NCBI GenBank assembly: GCA_002794465.1
Contig: MTSL01000187.1
Span: forward strand, 8,098 to 34,553
Origin: Paramicrosporidium saccamoebae
Taxonomy: Eukaryota > Rozellomycota
Length of the DNA: 26,456 nucleotides
Direction of reading: 5' to 3'
Program-made: the position numbers and the translations under genes
Notes under the pieces: model-generated
Database searches by the model: none
Told to the model about the DNA's origin: nothing
The model's input: the letters and a program-made list of their open reading frames with translations, nothing else
Part shown: in pieces, positions 8,054-17,483 of the stretch
Layout: every line of letters starts with the position of its first letter
How positions within the stretch are numbered: the first letter of the stretch is position 1

Positions 8054-8959
8054 TTAATATCCATGGTAGTGGCATTTACATTTTCCTGTGATTGGGTCAC
8101 TGGGGGCCTCAAGATCAGAAACTTTACGAGCCATCCCGTGGGGATGACGATGCACTGGACAATAGTTGTACAGATCATCTATGTCGTCGAACCATTCATC
8201 TGCCGCACTTCCGCCATCATCCCCCAATGGTGTCTCTGTCATATTAGCAAGGAACATGTGAAAGAGTTTCGAATAATTTCTCCCACCAAACCAGTACATA
8301 TTCTGCCTGCGAGGCGCTAACGATACACGTCGGAGTGCCAGTCCAGCGACAGGTGCCAAAGATGGGAGGCGACTTACAAAGGGAACAAGAGCTACACGAC
8401 GCAACTGGATCGATTTACTTCCGGGAGAAATAATCTTCTGATAAACTACCTGAACCCCCTCGTGTGTCGTGCCAACCACCATTTCATACAGGCGACGCAC
8501 TAAACGTTTCATGTAGCATAACGCCCTTTCAATGCCCTCTCGGATCATGTCCCACGATCCCTTGGTGTTTCCATTCACATAATCTCTTTTTATGGCATAT
8601 AATTGAATTTTCTTGCTTGAAGCTTCTCGCAGAGCTGGTTCGAGTGCCGCCAGTTTCTCCGGCGACAAGTAGCTAATAGTGGGAGGAAGCATCAGATGTT
8701 CATCATATGGCACTCTTCCAGGGCAAAGATACTCCCCCGCTTGTTTAGGACTGAAAAGCCCTAGGGCCTTCAGTGGAAGCGACAACAGCTCTCGCTGGGT
8801 CGCTTGGCCCAGATCAAGTGCAGAGGCTCTGAAGCGCCCTTTTCTCAAAAGCACATGTATCAAATTGGGATTTACAACTTGATCTTGGTAGAAGAGCAGT
8901 GATGAGATTTGCGGAATCAGGCAGAGAATACAAAACGCAAGCAGCAGCTGCTCAACCAT
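8054..8959 (-). CDS. Orphan signal-peptide protein with a His/Cys-rich tail
   Basis: I do not recognise this family. From the ATG at 8959 it is 301 aa. Residues 1-22 (MVEQLLLAFCILCLIPQISS) form a hydrophobic signal peptide or anchor. The middle is basic and helical, with a proline- and arginine-rich part (VPFVSRLPSLAPVAG). An acidic stretch (DEWFDDIDDLYN) is followed by a tail rich in His and Cys (YCPVHRHPHG, then KCKCHYHGY at the very end), which could bind metal. The frame is open to another ATG at 9031, which adds 24 polar residues. I prefer 8959 because it begins the signal sequence and CCAATCA lies just upstream of it. From 9031 the start codon would be 9 bp from tRNA-Ile. Confidence 0.55.
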   Translation of the reverse strand: MVEQLLLAFCILCLIPQISSLLFYQDQVVNPNLIHVLLRKGRFRASALDLGQATQRELLSLPLKALGLFSPKQAGEYLCPGRVPYDEHLMLPPTISYLSPEKLAALEPALREASSKKIQLYAIKRDYVNGNTKGSWDMIREGIERALCYMKRLVRRLYEMVVGTTHEGVQVVYQKIISPGSKSIQLRRVALVPFVSRLPSLAPVAGLALRRVSLAPRRQNMYWFGGRNYSKLFHMFLANMTETPLGDDGGSAADEWFDDIDDLYNYCPVHRHPHGMARKVSDLEAPSDPITGKCKCHYHGY

Positions 8960-8974
8960 TGTTTCCTTGGCGAG

Positions 8975-8981
8975 CCAATCA
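8975..8981 (+). promoter_or_regulatory. CCAATCA upstream of the preferred start at 8959
   Basis: Exact heptamer 15 nt upstream of the ATG at 8959, a spacing like that at transaldolase and ETF-beta. It supports 8959 over 9031 as the start of the orphan gene. By itself it could be a chance match inside coding sequence. Confidence 0.25.
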
Positions 8982-9040
8982 CATCCGACTGTTTTATCAC
9001 TGCCGTCGATTGGAGAATTCACTTCAATCATCGCGCAAGG

Positions 9041-9114
9041 GGTCCTTTAGCTCAGTCGGTTAGAGCGTGGTGCTAATAACGCCAAGGTCGACAGTTCGAT
9101 CCTGTCAAGGACCA
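9041..9114 (+). tRNA. tRNA-Ile (anticodon AAT)
   Basis: Full 74-nt cloverleaf without intron or encoded CCA. The 7-bp acceptor stem GGTCCTT/AAGGACC is perfect. The D stem is GCTC/GAGC, the anticodon stem TGGTG/CGCCA with loop CTAATAA (anticodon AAT at 34-36), and the T arm GACAG-TTCGATC-CTGTC. Adenine at position 34 is the eukaryotic form that is edited to inosine. A TTTT run (9116..9119) directly after it is the Pol III stop. Confidence 0.97.
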
Positions 9115-9115
9115 C

Positions 9116-9119
9116 TTTT
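9116..9119 (+). terminator. Pol III T-run after tRNA-Ile
   Basis: Four T residues two nucleotides after the discriminator base, the usual RNA polymerase III termination signal. Confidence 0.7.
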
Positions 9120-9512
9120 GCCTTGCTTTTGAGTCATGCACTCGTATCGAAATGTACTCGCCCCATCTGTGGGATTCGTTTTGCTGCGTGATAGAAAAGT
9201 CACTTGGGCCTGGGCACGGCTATCATAAATCCCTCTGTTGATGGATGTGCTAGTTTTATTAAGGTGTGTTGAATAGTCTACCCGCCTACCACCATTGGTG
9301 CACCCAGCCCAGATAGCGATCCCACGATCCATTCCTGTCATATTAAGGACGTCTGCCTGTCTATAAAGGAGTCACATGCTTTGATAAAAAGATTTTCCCC
9401 TCGGCAACAGGACTGATTAGTCAATAACAAAGATCCCTGTCGCCTATTTTACATCATGTTGATATTATAGTCATATCCATCACGCAACATTATTACTTTA
9501 GTTTTACTGCCT
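9120..9512. other. Intergenic between tRNA-Ile and the SDR gene
   Basis: About 390 bp without a supported gene. A short open frame on the minus strand (up to 9341) ends inside the tRNA and shows no family similarity. TATAAA occurs on the plus strand near 9363 with nothing recognisable after it. The right side is the 3' flank of the SDR gene. Confidence 0.5.
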
Positions 9513-10402
9513 TTATTCATATTTGCGTCTTGGCGGCAATGACAGCGTTTCGCCTTCGGGAGTGACATATGCGGCAGCCACGCCTCCGTCGACAAGAAAG
9601 TCAGTGCCAGTTATGAAGCTGGATTCGTCGCTTGCTAGAAACACTGCAGCTTGAGCAATCTCATGAGCCTCGCCAAATCTACCCATGGGAATGTGGACCA
9701 GTCGGCGTTGCTGCTTCTCTTCCGTATTTAAATGAGCCATTAGCAGTGGAGTCCGCAGCGGACCTGGACATAGCGCATTGATCCGAATATTCTCACGAGC
9801 ATGAATAACTGCCAGCTCTCGTGACATGGCCAACACGGCTCCCTTTGATGCCGTGTCTATCATGGTCAGACAACTTTACAAGTAGTAAATACAGGCAATC
9901 TGCGGTGTTGCAGCACCCAGTCGTGCCACAAAGGACGCTGTGTTTATGATAGACCCTCCGCCTGCTCGACGCAGGGCAGGAATTCCGTGACGACAGCCGT
10001 AAAAGACCCCTTTGGCGTTAATGTTGATTGTAAGATCCCAAATCTGGTCCTCAGTATTGGTGGCGCCGCCATCATCAGGGTGCATGATCCCCGCGTTATT
10101 AAGCAGGATGTTAATCTTCCCCAAATGTCTCTCGCCAAACGAGATCATCTCAGAAACAGACTTATCAGAGGACACGTCGCATTGAACACAAAACAGCTTG
10201 GAATCTGGGACAATTTCCTGCACTTTGTTTAGGGCCGCCTGTACCGCCTCCGCGCTAATGTCCGCCATGACAACGCTTGCTCCCTCTAGTGCAAACGCAA
10301 TGCTTGTTTCGAATCCTATCCCACTATACAAATCAATTACATACTAAAATTAAACCCAGCCGCGCCGGTGATGACTGCGACTTTGCCATCAAGTCTTCCC
10401 AT
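9513..10402 (-). CDS. Short-chain dehydrogenase/reductase (classical SDR)
   Basis: NAD(P)-dependent oxidoreductase of unknown substrate. Three exons: 10402..10356, 10323..9893 and 9856..9513, with introns of 32 nt (10355..10324) and 36 nt (9892..9857), both ending TAG. The spliced protein is 273 aa. Each junction restores a conserved motif. The first completes the cofactor motif TGAAGGIG (12-19); the second completes the catalytic YTASK (Y160, K164), with S146 upstream in INTAS. LLNNAG (89-94) and the loop INALCPGPLRTPL are also present. Asp37 at the end of strand 2 (VVMADIS) suggests NAD(H) rather than NADP(H). The C-terminus has FLASDESSFITGTDFLVDGG. The class is certain; the substrate cannot be told from sequence. 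Confidence 0.93.
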
Positions 10403-10542
10403 AGCAGCAATCTACAAAATCATTTAAAATTATGACGTCCAGAGTAAAATCCTATATTGGAATCCCCGGTCCATCCTATATTAGCTTACAAATAATAATA
10501 ACGTTCAGTTTTTGGCAGATTTTTTCCGCCTCCTAGCCCGGT

Positions 10543-11582
10543 ATGGATCGCACAAAACATCGCCTGCTCATCGGTGGGAAACCCGAGCAATATTATGTTT
10601 TGAAGCGACTTTTAAGAAATTCAATGGCCGATGGGCGTCAGGTTGTGACAAGGAGGCTCTTTGACTATTTGGAACAGACAAAATGTCCAGACACTTTGTT
10701 CCTGTTTCAGGCAGGTCTCGAATTGTATTTTGAGTCGGAAGAATTTGAATTGCGGACACTCAGATTTATCCAGACCTACGGAAAGAAAGTCCCAGACGAG
10801 GTATAGCCGTCTCCATGTTGTCACTCTAGGCCGTGTTCTTCTTGGAGACTGCTACCAGTTATTACGTTAAACATGGCCGCCTAAACGAGGCATATGAAAA
10901 TCTCAGTGGATATCTCAGCGCCCCTCCGTACAACTCATCTGCAGGCTTACATGGTTACGCTGGATGGATTGCCACAGAACTTGCGGTAAAAGACAAGCGC
11001 TCCGCCGTGAGAGAAAGGTATTTTCGTCGCGCATTATCCCATTTTGACGAACATTTGCGTGTTCTACAAAATGAAAGCCTGGATATGGGCTTTTTAAATT
11101 CACATGTACACGTTTTGATAGAAATCGGGCGAGTCGATGATGCAAGGACTCTCCTCGAATCTCTGATAAAAAGTCACGAATTGAACATTTTCGTGAGAAT
11201 CAAGCTGTATGAGCTACTTTCAGATAGCTATTCATCTGAACGTGCCGTGTTACGGGAATGTATATTTGGTCTCTTTCGGCTGTTGAAAAAGACGGGTTCG
11301 TCTTTTCAGGCCATCGAACATTCGATCAGTCAATATCTAAGGCGCCAACTCTCCAATGTCCACATGAAAATTGACGAATTTGGGCAATATTTATTTATCT
11401 TTGCATACGCCGTCTGTCTCCAAATCTCCAGAACTTTTACCGATAATCTGGAGCAGCATCATACTCTGCTGGAAACTTGTCGGCTACAGTTTGCCTTTAC
11501 TAGTCTCGATCGGCAGTGGAAGATCTTGGCCAACGAATTCCCGTCAATAATTAGAAACAGAGAATTAAAAGCAATTACATAG
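10543..11582 (+). CDS. Helical-repeat protein, possibly TAF1A/Rrn11-like
   Basis: Two exons, 10543..10800 and 10830..11582, with a 29-nt intron (10801..10829, GTATAG...CTAG, phase 0). The product is 336 aa. It is all-helical in character with TPR-like spacing, for example FFLETATSYYVKHGRLNEAY followed by ENLSGYL, and later SHVHVLIEIGRVDDARTLLE. The organisation loosely recalls the TAF1A/Rrn11 subunit of the Pol I SL1/core factor, but no diagnostic motif can be named, so this is a guess. There is no signal peptide or membrane segment. It starts 140 bp from the divergent SDR gene and its stop is 13 bp from the convergent propeller gene stop. Confidence 0.6.
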
Positions 11583-11595
11583 GACCTGATATTGG

Positions 11596-14500
11596 TTAAT
11601 TTACACTATCAACATGCTCTTGAGGGACGGGCAATCCGATTTCAACTATGGCACCGGTAATGGTTGAAACGAGCAGGCTCTTCGTCTTCCGTCTAATGGA
11701 CAATGCACAAGGGATATCATCCAGGGCAACTGTTGATTTTTTGAACGATCCCGCATGGATAAAGTGGATAAAGCCGCGGCGATCGGACCCAATAAGAAAG
11801 CCATCGTTCCAGAGCAGACGGCCAATTAATACTGACGAAGAGCTACTCCACTGCTGTGCAAGTTCAATGTTGGCCTGGTTGGTGAGCAGTGAAAAAATAT
11901 CAAGTCCTCCACGACATGTACTCACTGCAACTAAACGTGATTCGGGATCCACAGAAACAGCGAGGATATCACTTCTCCAACACTCTGTCAATAAAAAATC
12001 CATCGATTCAGCCACTGTATTTACCTCAATAAGATGAAGTTCTGAACCTGCCGCAACAAGAACGCGAAACTCACCATCATTCACAACGTCCACGACCGAC
12101 ACGGCATTGACTTTGTGAGGGAAGCCTGCATCGCACGAAAAAATAAGCTGTGATACACCGCCCCGTGACAGTTGTTGCGAAGGTAAAGACTGTCTCCTTC
12201 GCGCATTGCGGTCAATAAAATTGGGTGGGATTTTTAGGATGCGCACCTGCCCGACATTCTGAATCTGCAGTCCAATAATAATGAATCCACTATCCCCAAG
12301 CAGGGCAGCGCAAGTCACTATATCACCGGTTGCAAGAACGCTTTTGAACAATAATTCTTCGTCATTAAGACCATACACTTCAACAGCCGGAGCATTGTTA
12401 GCCCATGAACCTGATGAAATGAATGACTCCTGCTCAGATCTGCCGGGACTGCTGACTACAATTAACTGGCCTTGTTGCGGCCGGTGCATGATAAACCGTG
12501 CACAGCAAACATCTAAGAAAGCTTCGATTCTCGGGGTTACTTGCAAGGATGTAGTAAAAGTACCCATTGACTCGTGCTCAACAACGACAAATCGAAAGAG
12601 CGACTCGTTGGAATTAAGAACTGACCATCGCACCAGGTGATCTGCTCGATGAAGCACAGGCGTCAGGGAGAACACTCCATCCTCCGTCTCGTCCAACAAA
12701 GAGGCTTGTCCCGATAACGCAAAAATACAGGCCGACAGCCCAGAAAGTCGTGTTCTCGACAGCTGGACCGGCCGTTTGCCAGCATGAACCGAAGCAAGCG
12801 GCCTGATGGACACACTGTCCTCCTCTTGTTTCACCCCAAGTACAATGAGCCTTCCATCTCGACCACCGAGCGCCAGTCGAGCTCCATAAGCATCTTTGAA
12901 AAATTGCATCTCATTCACAGCAAAATCGCAGTCCTCCAAGACATATGTGCAAATCTGATCGACGCGGTTAGAACCGTCATCAAAGTATACATTCCACAAA
13001 CAAATTTCCTCATTATAGGAGGCCGCGACAATAAATCCAAAGCAATATTTTTGCGGATTTGGTGGTCCACTTGTACCGAGAGGATAGACAGCAAAAGAGG
13101 AGGTACAAGGTGGCATCGCAAGTTGTAACGAGAGTATAACGGACGGTGCACCACGAGTCGTTCGGCACTGAAATATTTCGATGAAACCCGATCTCAGTGC
13201 GAATACGTGGTCATTAATAATGGCGGCCGAAAAAAAATCCAAATCAGCGCCGCCAGTGTCCAGATCCCGTTTCCAATCAGCAAGAACTTCACCGGCAACC
13301 TGGCCAACATTGCTTTTACAGATAATCACTCTATCTGGGCACACCTGTATAAGAAATGAGCCAGCTTCAGTATTTTCAATAGCCAATGTGCGTCTTCTCA
13401 AATCCACACCATAAAAATCGGTAATATCCTCAAAAAGGGACTCGCCAACCAGACGCAGGAGGATTGTGCTTTTTACAAATGATACTGCCAAAATGGAATG
13501 ATGCTTGTCGCTGTTGTATTCTCGTAACATCCATATTCCTGTACACCCGCGAAAAATTTGGTCTGATCTCATTTCCGTGCACACGGGAATATTTTCTCGA
13601 AATAGCCCAACGATGGACGAATCACCAAATCCGCACGCTACCAAGCAGTCGTCATCAAAACCTTTAGAAGATGCACAGATCATGTCCAGGACAGTATTCG
13701 GCATCTGATTGCGATGCAGAATTTCTATGGTATTGGCTTTAAATTGAAAGGCCAAAATTCCTCTAGAGGGCGAGCTTCCCAATATCATGCCGTTTGGAAA
13801 AAAGCATAGAGATGTGCACCAACACTTCAAATCAGTGGAAAATATTGCTGTAAATGTGCAAGCTCCATGTCGTAGACTATAAACCTGGAGTTCGCCAGTA
13901 TTCCAAGAGATCGCAAACATTGTTTCGCCATCAATTGAGATTGCATTAGAAACTGACTCCACAATCCTAACTGGATCAACTGTGCGCGAAGTGGGAATGA
14001 GCTGGGACGTTGGCGAATCGATTTCTGCGAGCTCTACATTTATTCGAGCGACCGATGGTCCCTAAAATCAAAAAGAGCGAACGGCTTACATTGATCAAAA
14101 ATACTGCATCGTCGGGTCCGGTAAAAAATTTGTTCGGGTAAAAAAATCTCCTGAGAACCATGATATGGTGTATTACTTTTTCAGTAATATTCACACATAT
14201 TACGCGAGAAAGACCTGTTTTGTCACTAGTCATTAATATGCAACACAAGAAGCAATACCAAACTGTTGCTACCATTAAAAAAAGGACGGATCCGATCATC
14301 TTCAATTGTAAAGCCCCGATACCAAATGGCCCAATATCAATAATGTTTTGCTGTCCGGAGCTCACATCAATGATGGCGATAAACCTTTCGATTGATGAAA
14401 TTGCAACAATATTTCCACTACTCAATAACGAAATGGGAAGGTATAGGTACAGTGAACAAGCTTCACCAAAAAATTTAAACGGGATGGTTTGCTTCAGAAT

Positions 14501-14838
14501 AACCTCGCTTCCGTTGCATATGAGCCCCAATCCATCTTTACATACAATAAAAATTTCTGGAGAGCTCGTTGAGAGCAAAAGAACAGAATCTAGGTCGTAC
14601 ACATGACGAACCGTAAACTTCCCGTCAGCCGAGCAGTCACACACATGAACACTTCCATGCTATCGGGAAATCAAATACCAACTTTGTAATTACGTATTGG
14701 ATCGCAAACGTGCACTCTTGGAGATGCACGAGGCGTACAACCGATGAGCTTGGCTGAATTGTCCTTAATTCCCCCGGTGCAGGCAATGTCGTAGATACCA
14801 TCCTGAGCGTAGCCGGGCTCAAAGGGAGACCCATGCAT
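11596..14838 (-). CDS. MMS1/CPSF_A-family triple beta-propeller protein (DDB1/RSE1/CPSF160-like)
   Basis: Large propeller scaffold related to DDB1, SF3b130/Rse1, CPSF160 and Mms1. The model has exons 14838..14683, 14659..14090 and 14061..11596, giving 1063 aa. The 28-nt intron at 14089..14062 (GTAAGC...TTTTAG) is secure: it joins DDAVFLIN to GPSVARINVELAEID in frame. The first intron (14682..14660, only 23 nt) is doubtful. It is proposed because the second exon has no usable ATG, and it joins RVHVCDPIRNYK to HGSVHVCDCSADGK, two similar propeller strands. Family signs are ERFIAIIDVSSG, the block DDDCLVACGFGDSSIVGLFR with CTGIWML after it, and a C-terminal CPSF_A-like part (DILAVSVDPESRLVAVS, then GSDRRGFIHFI). 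It is too divergent to say which family member it is. Confidence 0.72.
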
Positions 14839-15963
14839 TCCAGTTGGACGCATATATCGTTTCGGTCCCAAAAGGCCGCCTTTTATTTTACCGCGGGACG
14901 GAGAAATATTACTGTATTTTCTGGTATACAACCCTCCGGTGAATTGCATCTTGGGAACTACTTTGGGAGCTGCCGATTTTTTTTAGACCATCAAAAATCG
15001 AGAGAAGTAAGTGGTCGACGCATAGACAGGTTATTGCTTTCAATTGTGGACCTGCATTCCTTGACATTCTCGGGCCGACAAGATCTCCATAATCAAATCC
15101 ACAAAATGGCAGCCATGCTGCTTGCTATAGGGATCGACCCCAAAGACACGATTCTTTTTCGCCAGTCTGATGTTACGGAACATGCAGTTTTAATGTGGCT
15201 ACTATCTTGCAGAGCATCTGTGAGCAGACTGAAACGGATGATACAGTGGCGGGTATAGATTTATCCATGCTAACTAATCATGCCAGGAAAAATGTGACTC
15301 GCTTGGAGAAAACATGGCCCTTTTGTCCTATCCGTTGCTTCAAGCAGCCGACGTTTTGCTTTACCGGTAACCTCATTTCCGCTTATAACCGATAGTGCCG
15401 ACGTAGTACCCGTTGGTGCAGACCAAAAGCAGCATATTGAGCTGATTTCTGAACTTGCACAGAAATTTAATAGTGCGTATCATGCAAAGGTTTTTCACGT
15501 ACCGGAGGGCCATTATTGCCAAACAAAAATCAGGAGTCTCCGTGACCCTGCTGCAAAGATGAGCAAATCTGATCGTCTTCCCGACGCTTGCATTTTTCTC
15601 TCCGATGGGCCAGAGGTAATCAAGAGAAAGATAATGCGTGCATTAACAGATTCTGGCGAAGATATTACATTTGATGAGTCGACTCGTCCTGGCCTGGCAG
15701 CATTGTTATCACTATTTGCTCTTATGCAAAACAAGACGCCTGACGCTGTAGCGCACGAATACGCTCGAATCAGAGGACTTTGCCAATTCAAAGTAGATCT
15801 GGCCACATGTCTAATAGAGTACCTATCACCATTTCGCAATGCCTACTTGATGAACATGAGTGACCCGGGACACATTGAATCGGTCCTTGCAGAGGGATCC
15901 CGCACCGCCCGTCAAATAGCACAAAGCAACCTTGAACATGTAAAGAGCGTAATATATTCTTAG
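14833..15963 (+). CDS. MSW1: Mitochondrial tryptophanyl-tRNA synthetase
   Basis: Class I aminoacyl-tRNA synthetase charging mitochondrial tRNA-Trp. Three exons: 14833..15252, 15287..15366 and 15396..15963, giving 355 aa, as usual for the bacterial-type enzyme. Introns are 34 nt (15253..15286, with GCTAACTAATC) and 29 nt (15367..15395). Splicing joins RMIQWR to EKCDSLGENMALLSYPLLQA, then LLYR to ADVVPVGADQKQHIELI, the expected order of conserved blocks. The HIGH-type motif is SGIQPSGELHLGNY and the KMSKS motif is AKMSKSD. The roughly 26 residues before VFSGIQP are basic and hydroxylated, fitting a targeting peptide. The start ATG shares ATGCAT with the proposed start of the opposite-strand propeller gene. 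A GTAAGT near 15008 lies in exon sequence and cannot be spliced in frame. Confidence 0.95.
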
Positions 15964-16329
15964 CTCGCCATAAAGACATTTATAATTACTAGCTGCACAT
16001 GTGCACAAACATGCCTGTCCTTCAATTATTGCATCAACGCTTGACTCTTAAATTTGCTATAAATTATGCCGCCTGAATCAGCCATCACAGAAATTTATGC
16101 TGCTGCATGTATTTTTGCGTAATAATGCAACTTTTATTATGCGGCTAGTGACGCATGCATTATTAGTGGGGTTGATGTGGGTGCACACTATATCAGGATT
16201 AGCTGTTACCACTAGATGGGCCAAGGTCGCCTTTACTATTTAATTCATGAAACAAGTCCCATTGTTGTTATATATACATACTATCTCACAGCTACCATGT
16301 TCCTGACTAAAAAGTACCACGAGCAAATC
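15964..16329. other. Intergenic 3' of mtTrpRS, with palindromes
   Basis: About 370 bp without a supported gene. It contains the 12-bp palindrome TGCACATGTGCA (15994..16005). An ATTTTTG run (16111..16117) overlaps the first base of a 9-bp AT-rich hairpin (16117..16125 with 16134..16142). An alternative 10-bp pairing of 16120..16129 with 16156..16165 also exists. I cannot assign an RNA gene to it. Confidence 0.45.
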
Positions 16330-16334
16330 AAAAA
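16330..16334 (-). terminator. Pol III T-run after tRNA-Thr
   Basis: TTTTT on the minus strand beginning two nucleotides after the discriminator base of tRNA-Thr, the expected Pol III stop. Confidence 0.75.
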
Positions 16335-16335
16335 G

Positions 16336-16408
16336 AGGCCCTTGAGAGGATCGAACTCTCGACCTACTCCTTACTAGGGAGTCGCAACTACCACTGTGCT
16401 AAAGGGCC
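16336..16408 (-). tRNA. tRNA-Thr (anticodon AGT)
   Basis: 73-nt cloverleaf without intron or encoded CCA. Acceptor stem GGCCCTT/AAGGGCC is perfect. The anticodon stem is ACTCC/GGAGT with loop CTAGTAA (anticodon AGT), and the T arm GAGAG-TTCGATC-CTCTC. The D stem has three pairs and one mismatch, which is common. A34 again marks a cytosolic eukaryotic tRNA. The ETF-beta stop codon is only 15 bp upstream on the same strand. Confidence 0.96.
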
Positions 16409-16423
16409 AGTTAAAGTAAGTAT

Positions 16424-17191
16424 TTACTTTAAACTCTTAACCTTATTAAACAACTCCTCAACATCTTGCACCATCACGCCGGCCTTTCTCTTTTGCGGCT
16501 CGCTTGTCTTGGTCGCGTGAATCGTGGCGGTAAACTTGATACCCAGAGATTCTAGTGTCTCTTCTTGGATTTTTTTCGATTTGGCCTTCATGATGTTTTG
16601 GAGTGTAGCATATCGAGGAACATTTAAACGAAGATCAGTGGTGACTATTGCGGGCATAGGCGCGCTAACAGTCTCCAGGCCAGTTTCAATTTCCCTAGTA
16701 ACGACGAGCCTATCTCCATCAACAGAGACGGCGGATGCAAACGTCTGCTGGGGCCAGTTGAGCATCCCAGCGAGTATCTGTCCAGTTTGGTTCGAATCGT
16801 CGTCTATCGCCTGCTTTCCTAGTAGTACAATCCCAACATCTTCCTCGCGTCTTATGAGCTTTTCAAGTATTTTCGACACCAGCATTGGCTGAACGTTTTC
16901 CTCTTTGCAATCTACATGGATTGCCCGGTCTGCCCCTTTGGCTAGAGCTGTTCGCAAAATTTCTTGACACTGTTTAGGACCGCACGAAACTGCAACAATT
17001 TCTTTTACTGTAGGGCCGCCCAGTTTTTCTCTCAGCTTTAAAGATTCTTCCAATGCAATTTCGTCGAATGGATTCATGGAATGCTTAACATTTGTAGTCT
17101 CTACGCCCGAGCCATCGGGCTTCACTCTTACTCTTACGGCATAGTCAATTACACGCTTACAGGCCACGAAAATCCGGAATGGCTTTGTCAT
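16424..17191 (-). CDS. ETFB: Electron transfer flavoprotein subunit beta
   Basis: Beta subunit of the mitochondrial matrix ETF, which passes electrons from acyl-CoA and other dehydrogenases to ETF-ubiquinone oxidoreductase. The 255-aa length is that of the family. Seen: the N-terminal FRIFVACKRVIDYAVRVRVK, NPFDEIALEESLKL, GKQAIDDDSNQTGQILAGML (AMP/nucleotide-binding region), and the signature LRLNVPRYATLQNIMKAKSK. The last is the recognition loop by which ETF docks to dehydrogenases. No cleavable presequence is evident, as for other ETF-beta proteins. It implies that fatty-acid or amino-acid oxidation linked to a respiratory chain is kept. No intron is needed. CCAATCA lies 22 nt upstream of the ATG. 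Confidence 0.96.
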   Translation of the reverse strand: MTKPFRIFVACKRVIDYAVRVRVKPDGSGVETTNVKHSMNPFDEIALEESLKLREKLGGPTVKEIVAVSCGPKQCQEILRTALAKGADRAIHVDCKEENVQPMLVSKILEKLIRREEDVGIVLLGKQAIDDDSNQTGQILAGMLNWPQQTFASAVSVDGDRLVVTREIETGLETVSAPMPAIVTTDLRLNVPRYATLQNIMKAKSKKIQEETLESLGIKFTATIHATKTSEPQKRKAGVMVQDVEELFNKVKSLK

Positions 17192-17483
17192 TAATGTGAG
17201 CTGACTAGAAAGTTGATTGGATCGTTTATTATTTTCACTGGATGACTAACCATAATATATGATTTCCGTCCGCATGTCTATCCCACAAGCAATAACTTGC
17301 AGCGTAGGTGGAAACAAAATTCAAATGGGTAACTGACACGCACACAGCAACACACGACTTGATCTGTACACAACTTGGTCAGCACATGATTTGGAATTCC
17401 AAAATCAAGTCTTCCAAGGGGGATATAATTAATGACTGCTACTGAAAAGTTTTGCAAGTTTATTTCCCAATTATCTGCAGGTG
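17192..17483. other. Intergenic: ETF-beta promoter and forkhead 3' flank
   Basis: 292 bp without a supported gene. It holds CCAATCA for ETF-beta (17214..17220, minus) and a CA-rich stretch near 17338..17356. Nothing else is recognisable. Confidence 0.5.
17214..17220 (-). promoter_or_regulatory. CCAATCA box upstream of ETF-beta
   Basis: TGATTGG on the plus strand, so CCAATCA in the sense of ETF-beta, ending 22 nt before its ATG. Confidence 0.4.

Noticed and set aside
9105-9341. Open frame of about 78 codons on the minus strand after tRNA-Ile
   Set aside because: It runs into the tRNA gene, has no recognisable family and no intron-mediated extension. It is most likely chance.
9857-10355. SDR gene as a pseudogene broken by stop codons
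   Set aside because: Both breaks are removed exactly by GT...TAG introns that restore TGAAGGIG and YTASK, so the gene is intact.
14160-14606. Long plus-strand open frame opposite the propeller gene (148 codons)
   Set aside because: It is antisense to a well-supported exon, has no family similarity and no neighbouring exons.
15008-15031. Consensus-looking donor GTAAGT with nearby AG sites in the TrpRS first exon
   Set aside because: The possible introns (19 or 23 nt) shift the frame away from the downstream IVDLHSLT block, while the unspliced frame continues correctly.
16225-16240. GCCTTTACT resembling the invariant loop of U5 snRNA
   Set aside because: It has one T fewer than the conserved GCCUUUUAC loop, no flanking stem pairs, and the Sm-like site lies on the wrong side.
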